Source: Lactuca virosa
Taxonomy: Eukaryota > Streptophyta > Magnoliopsida > Asterales > Asteraceae
Length of the DNA: 64,000 nt
Direction: 5' to 3'
NCBI GenBank assembly: GCA_928212115.1
Contig: CAKMRJ010000001.1
Span: 365,745,038-365,809,037, forward strand
In this document: piece by piece, positions 57,290 through 64,000 of the stretch
How the letters are laid out: each line of letters begins with the position of its first letter
Numbering within the stretch: position 1 is the first letter of the stretch
Position numbers and translations under genes: made by a program
Notes under the pieces: generated by a model
The model's database searches: none
What the model was told of the DNA's origin: nothing
What the model saw: only the letters and a program-made list of their open reading frames with translations

Positions 57290-58270
57290 ATGGAAGATCA
57301 ACGTTCTTTCAATAGCCCTAGAAGGACTCTTAGTTATTCTAGAAACAGGGGAACAACTTTCTCTGTTTTTGAAACAGACAACAAAAGGACTTCAGGTGTT
57401 GGTGTTTCAGGAGACCATGGTCCTAACCCTTCTGAAGTTTATGGGTTTGTAGGAGCCATTTCAACTGTTGTTGCCACATGTATTCTTCCTTCTTTACACT
57501 TTTTACTAAATGTTTTTTTTTATCAAATATTTTTGACTATTTGTTACGTTTCATAAACGTCTTATAGTGATGACAAACTAAGAGATTCTTGAAAGCTCTT
57601 CCTTTTCTTATATTATGTTACTTTGTTGTACAAACAGTTATTTTCTTGGTGTGGGCATATGTTCCTGATCCTTGGTTACATTCCATTGGTATCTTTTACT
57701 ATTCTAGCAAGTAAGTAAGTATGCACAATTCTTTCTAAATTTTAGCATAATGTGTTTTTTTTTTCATTAAGTGTTGTTTGGTTAAAGTGTATCCTGGAAA
57801 GGATAAATGATGTTACATGAAACTTTATATAATATGTTGTTTTTTTTGTTTTTTTTTTTTTAAACATTTTAGGTACTGGGCATTGGCACTTCCTGCTTAT
57901 GCCTTGGTGATCATTGCAACAATCTTGATATTCTACATTGGCCTCAACTTTATGGCAACTCCATCTCCATCATCATTCAACTCAATATTCGGTGAGTTAA
58001 TCTGCCTTAAGGCTTCTTATTTATGCAACAAAGTGGTCTTTAGATGAAATATTTAACCATGTTAATGTGTTTTAGTGGTTGCATATTTTGTGTCAGTTTC
58101 ATAAGTTGGTAAAAGAAAGTATATTTTTGACAGATGAAAACAGCAGAGAACCTGTGTGTTGTGATTCTGTGCTGGAGGAAGATGATCGACACATTGAGCC
58201 TTACTCTGATATCGGAATTGATCAGATTAATGAACTCATGTGTTTTGGGAACTTAGGTGGTGAAAGTTAA
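57290..58270 (+). CDS. PIGP: PIG-P, GPI-GlcNAc transferase subunit P (four exons)
   Basis: Coding exons 57290-57479, 57638-57710, 57873-57991 and 58134-58270 join with consistent phases and GT-AG sites (donors GTATTC, GTAAGT, GTGAGT; acceptors CAG, TAG, CAG) to 519 nt, 172 residues. PIG-P is a small ER-membrane subunit of the complex that moves GlcNAc from UDP-GlcNAc to phosphatidylinositol, the first step of GPI-anchor synthesis. Seen: a Ser/Arg-rich N-terminus (~48 residues); the family signature EVYGFVGAIS; helix 1 running into FLVWAYVPDPWLHSIGI; then YWALALPAYALVII and YIGLNFMATPSP with helix 2; an acidic cytosolic tail (EEDDRHIEPYSDIGI). The two-helix hairpin and length fit plant homologues. 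The donor of exon 1 is weaker than the others. The TE block ends about 1.3 kb upstream of its leader. Confidence 0.93.
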
Positions 58271-59040
58271 TATACTTGACATTATCACAATTAGAATCAA
58301 TGACAACAGATTGTTGATGCAAACTGGTTAAAGTTCATATGCATATCAAACCTTTTATTACAATGCAATATTGGATCGTTTTCAAATTGACGTTTATAAG
58401 AAACGGAACCCGAACTTTGAAAATCTTATTTTGCGAGATCTTATGAAATTGATTATAATGCATAGAAAATAATATTTTGATATTATTGATAATCAATCGA
58501 TTGATTTTATTAAGAGTTTAGGTTGCAGTTTTCCAAAAATTTTGAGCGAATTTGAGACTTTAGAAAGAAGGGTTACCCATTTATTTGGGAACATCTTTTC
58601 TTTGTGTTCGTAAGATGTTTGTTCGGAAAACAAACAGAGAATTTGGATTTAGATAGCAAAGGTATATTTATGTTTTGCTTTACGGAGTTCATACCGGACC
58701 TGATATAGATTATAGAACTATTATATGGAATGATTTTATAATTTTTGTCAAATGGGAGAAATTAGAAATATCTTTTCATCGTTTTTGGTCTGTTATTTTA
58801 GTTAATGTGTGTCGACTCATAAAATTCCTATTGATGAGAAAGGTCAAATAATGCCACAAGACAAGGTTATGAGGGGATTCTCAGTAAGTTACTTACTGAA
58901 CAAAGTAGGCTTACATATGCTAACAAAGTAGGTTTACATATGCTAACAAAGTAGGTTTACATATGCTAAACCAGTACCTGATGTTATGCTAAACATCATC
59001 CCGAATGATTTTTAAAATGTATTAGAGTACTTGCGAATCC
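58271..59040. other. PIG-P downstream region with a 23-bp tandem repeat
   Basis: AT-rich 3' sequence. At 58901-58970 a CAAAGTAGGYTTACATATGC unit repeats three times at exactly 23 bp. Around 58640-58860 a frame reads VHTGPDIDYRTIIWNDFIIF and similar, which looks like decayed coding sequence I cannot assign. Confidence 0.5.
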
Positions 59041-60127
59041 GAACGTGCCTACCTTAAGCTCAAAACCAATAGGTAAAGGAGGAACCAAGGGGAAAATGAA
59101 AGCCTCTAATTCTGATGGTTCATCAAATAGCTCATCAGCCACAGGTACTGTTAGGGTCTCTCAAAAGACTACGAACACTGATATGGGTTATCATGTAGAG
59201 CTTGCCATCTATTTGCATCCGATGAGGATAATGTCATTGGTTTTGATTATGATAGTCATTGTTTTTGATATTCATATGAAAAATACAGAGGTAGATTGCT
59301 TGTAGAAGAGGAACTTTTTGAATAAATTGCCAAACATGGTTATGAGCCAAAAGGTATGGTTTCTATCTAGAGTCAAAATCTATTCTTCAAAAGTCACAAG
59401 CTCCAAAACAAACAAAAAAGCAATTGAAATCTGGTCTTCATAGGTTGATTGCTTAGAAGATAAAGAATAGGTATCACAATAAGCAACAACAATTTAAAAT
59501 TCAATCATTTGTTATACTATAGTGAACTGCTACTTTTCATATGGACTATGTGACAAAGTAAGGTAACGGAAACAATCAACTCGAAAAAAGAAGTATCTTT
59601 GCCAATTAGAATAAGAAAGTAAAGAACAAGTTGGTAAGGAATTTCCTTCGTTTCCGGTTGCTCCTCCCGTAATTAATGATTCCAAAAAAGGGGATAAGTT
59701 AACAAAGGAATTTCCATTCCCCGATGATAATGAGTCAGAACATGATGATGATCAAGCTACCACATCATTAATTTGCAAGAGACTGACAAAAACCCAAGTC
59801 TAGTCCTATTATTGCTACTCCCACTTAGAATGAAAATGAACGAAGTATAAATAAACATCTGAAGGACAAAAATACCCATCAGGTGTTAAGACATTAATTC
59901 CGTAAATCTTTCTCCTTCGATCTAGTTCAACTGGGCGGAGGCACACTCCAATTTTCCTCTCTCGGGGTTTCTGGGGGAATGGTGTTGAGTTCTATCCGCG
60001 TCCAAAGCAGTGAAACCCCTTAATGAGAAACTGAGTTGCTAAGGATGCTGTTGTTATCACTTCGGGTTCATTGGGTGTTATGGCATACTGCCCTATTGAT
60101 GTCACTAGCCGCTACACCAAACCACCG

Positions 60128-60128
<1 letters not shown>
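59041..60128 (+). other. Unassigned coding debris
   Basis: An 86-codon frame (59045-59305) starts MPTLSSKPIGKGGTKGKMK, with a Ser/Asn-rich middle; another frame near 59640-59800 is acidic (FPFPDDNESEHDDD). Neither has a domain I recognise, and frames change often. It may be remnants of a transposon gene. Confidence 0.25.

Positions 60129-60177
<49 letters not shown>
60129..60177. repeat. (AT)n microsatellite
   Basis: Pure AT run of about 49 bp in intergenic sequence. Confidence 0.92.
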
Positions 60178-60180
<3 letters not shown>

Positions 60181-62649
60181 GTCCCAAAGAATGTTCTTAG
60201 CAAGTTGTTCAATTTGGAATGTAGTTAATTTTATAGTTGCAAATATTCTTATTTTTAACTTTATGATTGTATAGATCTTGACATTTCATGGGGAAAGCTA
60301 TTGATCCTGAGGCCAATTAAGAACCATGATATTGCCATGCTTTTATTACACATGTTACTGTTATCAAGCTATTCTTGACATTTCGTAGGGAAGTTACTGT
60401 TATGAACTTCGAGCTAAGCTACTTCTTTGTTGGTGTACTCTTAAAGCAAACTGTCTCTTTTGTTTTCAAATTTATTATAGTGATATTCTATGAGGATCGA
60501 AGGAGAAAGAGTTACGGAATTTAAGATGTAATATATCTTACTTATATGTCAGAAACAGTTCATAGATTACCATAAAACAAGCAAATTGGCTCCAATTCTA
60601 ATCATATTAGTAATTTTGCATTTGTATATGTAACATACACTTTACTAACCTTGTTCAATTATCATGTTTCATATGCTTGTTGGTTTAAAAATGAATATTA
60701 TTAGATATTATGTAGTTTTAAACGTTTAAAGTAGGTAGTTATAATGGAATAAAATTATATGTGTTAAGAAAAAAAAAACCATTTTTCGATATGGTTTTGA
60801 GCGTTGAGTTCTAAAGAAATAGTTTTATAAGATTTGAAGTTAAACTAAGTTTAGAATTATTTCGAAGGTATTGGAAGTGGAGGGGAAGTCTTATGTGATT
60901 CTGTTCAAAAAATCAACTATCGGAGTTAATGAAAGTATAACGTCTAAGTTGGAAATTTGTAAAACTTGTTATATTGGAAGATCTTTTATGGTATATTATT
61001 ATTGGAAGTTGTAAATTATCTCGTTAGAAACATATAGACGAAAACCTCATAAAAAACGGAGTTCCGAGCGAAAAATTATGCAATTTTAGTGTTTAGGGGT
61101 AAAACGGGTACCCAAACCGGGTCAAACCCGATCCAACTCGGGTTATTACCCATTAAAAAATGATTTTGGCTCATTTTTCTGCCATTTTCAGTTCTCCACT
61201 ATCACTATGGGATATTTTCACCTACATGATCAATCTTGAACAAGTTTTGAAGATTAAATCAAGATTTGGTGTGTTTTTGAAGTATCAAGCTTAGTAATCA
61301 AGGTATGAACTCTTAATTTTTGGATTAACCTTTGTAATTAGTGAGTTATTAAGATATTAGGGTTTGATCAAAGTGGGTTTACCACTGATTTCATGAAATT
61401 AGGCACGAGTTTATGTTATTAACCTAGAATCTTAAATGGAAATCAAGTAACTACATGTAAACTTGAGAATTAATCATGGTTTAAGAGTAATTACTGAAAA
61501 TTAGTAATGAAACTCATGGTTTATACTTGAATTAGCATGGATTACTAAAATAATCAGTGTTATCATTGTAAAACAAGAACTTAGTGATATTGATCATGAG
61601 GTTTGATCATGTAAAGGGTCAAATGAAATCATAAAGGGTATAATTGTCCTGTTTTTGTAAAAATCACCAAAAATTGTAGAAAAATCCTATGGATATGTGC
61701 TATATATCCCTGGAAAGATAAGAATGTCTACTTTGATTTTTGTTTTAACACCAAAATCTAATTTCGGACTTAAGATTGGTGAAAACAGCTGTATGTTCAG
61801 TGCAGTAAGGCTGAATTTTGATAGCTTTGGGACATTTTGACAGCTTTGAGATGTTGTGTTGTAAAGCTCATAGTAAATTATAAAAATATCATAAAAATAT
61901 GAGGTCAGTGGCATTAGAAAGATATAAGAGTTTATTTTGTTAATATTTAGAATTTGTTAGTTATTTTGATATTTAAGAAGGGTAAAACAGATCTGCAAGT
62001 AACAACTATAAAAAGAACAAAAACTAAAATTTCTAAATTGAAAACAACATAATTTGAGATTAGTTGAGTAATTGCTTATGAAATTTGAAATATGGACTCT
62101 AGGGGTATAATTGAAGGTTTTAGAGGCCTGAGAATGGTGTAATTTCATCAGAATTCAGAATTCTATCGCCACATTCGGTTACAACACAGTGAGTTCAATA
62201 TAGGGACAATTGTATGTTATGTGTTATATGTGCAATGTGCTTTCTTGTGTTATTGATCTAAGGGGTTATTACTTGATATTGGATTTTGATGTCGTTGGCC
62301 ATGTAGAGCATGACTCGTATGATTTTGGTATTGGCTTTGTGCCTTTGGCCATGTAGAGCATGACTCGTATCACTTTGGTATTGGCTTCGGGCTAGGTAGG
62401 GCTGAAAGCCTGTATATTCTAACAACATGATAAAAAGGAATTGTGTTTTATGTGCCACTTGCACTGGAGTTTATGATGTTTATGATGTAAATTATTGTGT
62501 CTCATTGATTGTAATTCCTTGAATCTAACCGTTGATTGATCTGGAAAGCCCTTCATTTGATACACATATAAGCCTTTGTTGTCCTTTGTTTCTTTTTGTT
62601 CCTGTCATATTGTTATGTATATGGCATAGCGTTGTATTGTATTTATTTT
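60178..62649. other. Intergenic, possibly an old LTR remnant
   Basis: No gene supported. At about 61030-61090 the stretch AAAACGGAGTTCCGAGCG... AAAAATTATGCAATTTT resembles the U3 repeat anchor of elements A, B, C and E, so an older related LTR may lie here. A two-unit 50-bp tandem repeat with GGCCATGTAGAGCATGACTC starts at 62297 and 62347. Confidence 0.35.
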
Positions 62650-63309
62650 TGTCACACCCCCGAACCAGACGGCGGAAACGTCCGGGGGCTTGTGCGTGAC
62701 TTCATCTTGAAATATCATTACAGTGAATATAATTGAAACATAACATCATCATCATCACACATGTAATATAACAACATTCATTGTTTACATCGAGTATTGT
62801 ATTTGAATATTACATGCCAAAATAGTAAGAGTATGATGAAACAAAATATAACACAATATCCATTAGTTTGTTTCGTTCATCCTGCTTCAACGGTTTCCTG
62901 AGAATACAAGTTATTTTGAAAAACGTCAACATATATAATGTTGGTGAGTTCATAAGCATGTTTGTGAAAATGATTTGTATAATTTTGAAACCACCAGAAA
63001 ATCCGATATTTTCTACAAACTGTTTAGTATGTTTGTGTTAGACCTTGTATTAATGCATGTATGTTTTTGTTTATTTGACTAAAAGGGTAAAGAGAATGTA
63101 GAGAAATGTAAAGAGCATGTATAGAGAATATTCCCAGACAACCCGATGTTGTCTGCAAAAGAGAAGGGTCTTCCGTAAACTTCATAACATTAATTCCTCT
63201 AAGTGAGTCGCTATAACCATACATAATAATGACAATTTCGCCTGTCTTTGCGTCTTTGGGACGCCGCCGGAATAGAATAAGGTTTTTGTCACCCTAGACT
63301 GGCCTAGTC

Positions 63310-63385
63310 TAACTGTAGCGAACAGCTCAGGTGTGGGGTGTCACCCCCGTATAGATCTATACACAAATCCCCGCTCTCCCTTCAG
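63310..63385 (-). other. Conserved structured LTR block (H copy)
   Basis: Holds the perfect palindrome GTATAGATCTATAC (63349-63362), a GGGGTGTCACCCC hairpin (63335-63347) where B and C have GGGA/TCCC, and CTGTAGCGAACAG (63313-63325). The replaced stem still pairs. Confidence 0.65.
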
Positions 63386-63494
63386 AAAACTCTGGTTATA
63401 ACTACAGGCTACGATTGTACATTCAAAGGTGCCAACCGACAGGTCTCACTAGATCCTTAATCGAATTTACGCGAAGAAAAAGGTATAAACTCAT

Positions 63495-63780
63495 TCTAGG
63501 CCCAATGATCCATGTAAGTGAACCACTAAGGCATCGCTAAACATGTAAATCATTTCAAGGCCCAATTGGAATGAGATTATATAACATGGGTCCGAAATAT
63601 ATGTGAAAGGACAACTAAGGCCCATTTCACATGTAAGGTATTTACAGGCCCAAATAGCACGCAAATAGTATCCAAGGTCCGTCACACATGTTAATGGGTC
63701 GATGAGGCCCAATAAACATATAAATAGTATACAGGACCTATCACACATAAAAATGGGCCACTAAGGCCTAATAACCTAGA
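63495..63780 (-). repeat. GGCCCA-rich degenerate tandem in LTR H
   Basis: Repeats of about 50-60 bp with AAGGCCCA and CACATGTAA cores, giving about eight site II-like motifs. Confidence 0.55.
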
Positions 63781-64000
63781 AAATGATCAAATTAATCCGT
63801 TTGTTAGTTTATCGTTGATTTTGGTTCAAGTATTCACTTAAAATAGCATAAAAGCCCACTGTTTGTAAAAATGACGTTCTTGGCCCAATAAGCGAAAAGT
63901 TTACAATTAAGGCCCAATTTTTGTAAGAATAACACTTTAGTCTCCATCTTGTTCAAAACTTGTGTTGATGACTAGTTTGTGGTAAAAATAACATTTTAAA

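Larger units (their letters stand above)
62650..64000 (-). mobile_element. LTR H (B/C-related), 3' end, runs out of the window
   Basis: On the minus strand it ends GGTTCGGGGGTGTGACA, like the LTRs of B and C (which end GGTTTGGGGGTGTGACA). No PBS complement flanks the end at 62650, so it is a 3' LTR or a solo LTR whose body or other end lies to the right. It contains the structured block and a GGCCCA cluster. Confidence 0.75.

Noticed and set aside
57480..57556. Reading PIG-P exon 1 through to the stop at 57556
   Set aside because: The homology to PIG-P continues only after splicing at 57479; the read-through part is T-rich intron sequence.

Overview
This window is plant nuclear DNA. The signs are plant Ty3/gypsy and Ty1/copia retrotransposons, initiator-tRNA-Met primer binding sites, a hAT-type MITE, AT microsatellites and one intron-containing nuclear gene. 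The LTR vocabulary (dense ACTCGACGAGT and TACGCCCAGCGTA motifs) suggests Asteraceae, most likely Lactuca; that is inference from familiarity, not from a search.

Layout. Positions 1-54822 are one old Ty3/gypsy element (the 'host' element) on the + strand, cut apart by nested insertions. Its protease, RT and RNase H lie at 1-1742, its integrase at 29035-30400, the end of pol at 30380-32789 (interrupted), and its 3' LTR runs from 32807 to 54822. Nested in it are: element A (1743-29034), a gag-only LTR element; complex B (5559-25527) inside A's gag, arranged LTR-body-LTR-body-LTR with one AAACG target duplication; a 419-bp hAT-like MITE (29512-29930, 8-bp duplication); solo LTR D (30573-32465, GTTGC duplication); element C (34007-48938, GTAGC duplication) inside the host 3' LTR; solo LTRs E (41138-43452, CATTC duplication) and G (43544-45781, GTAC duplication) inside C's integrase; and a minus-strand gag-only copia element F (49262-54666, ATAAC duplication), also in the host 3' LTR. 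Right of the TE block is a gene island holding a four-exon PIG-P gene (GPI-anchor biosynthesis; CDS 57290-58270), followed by intergenic debris and a minus-strand LTR (H) from 62650 to the window end.

Mobility. No element here carries an intact pol. B and C keep a ~198-codon mini-Gag (N-terminal segment plus zinc knuckles, no capsid core) and A and F keep only gag, so all would need enzymes in trans. The non-coding parts are rich in organised structure: (1) short palindromes in pairs about 21 bp apart, upstream of the TATA box and again downstream, in five LTR families; (2) a recurring hairpin with a fixed loop and varying but still paired stem, 16 copies in B and C; (3) a structured ~110-bp block around GTATAGATCTATAC shared by B, C and H; (4) tandem hairpin arrays in B's LTRs; (5) four ~160-170-bp U3 repeats shared by A, B, C and E. 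These are the best candidates for something undescribed.

The PIG-P gene is the only cellular gene I can support. A 13-N gap (13877-13889) and many single-base deletions beside it mark an assembly weak spot in the middle LTR of B.
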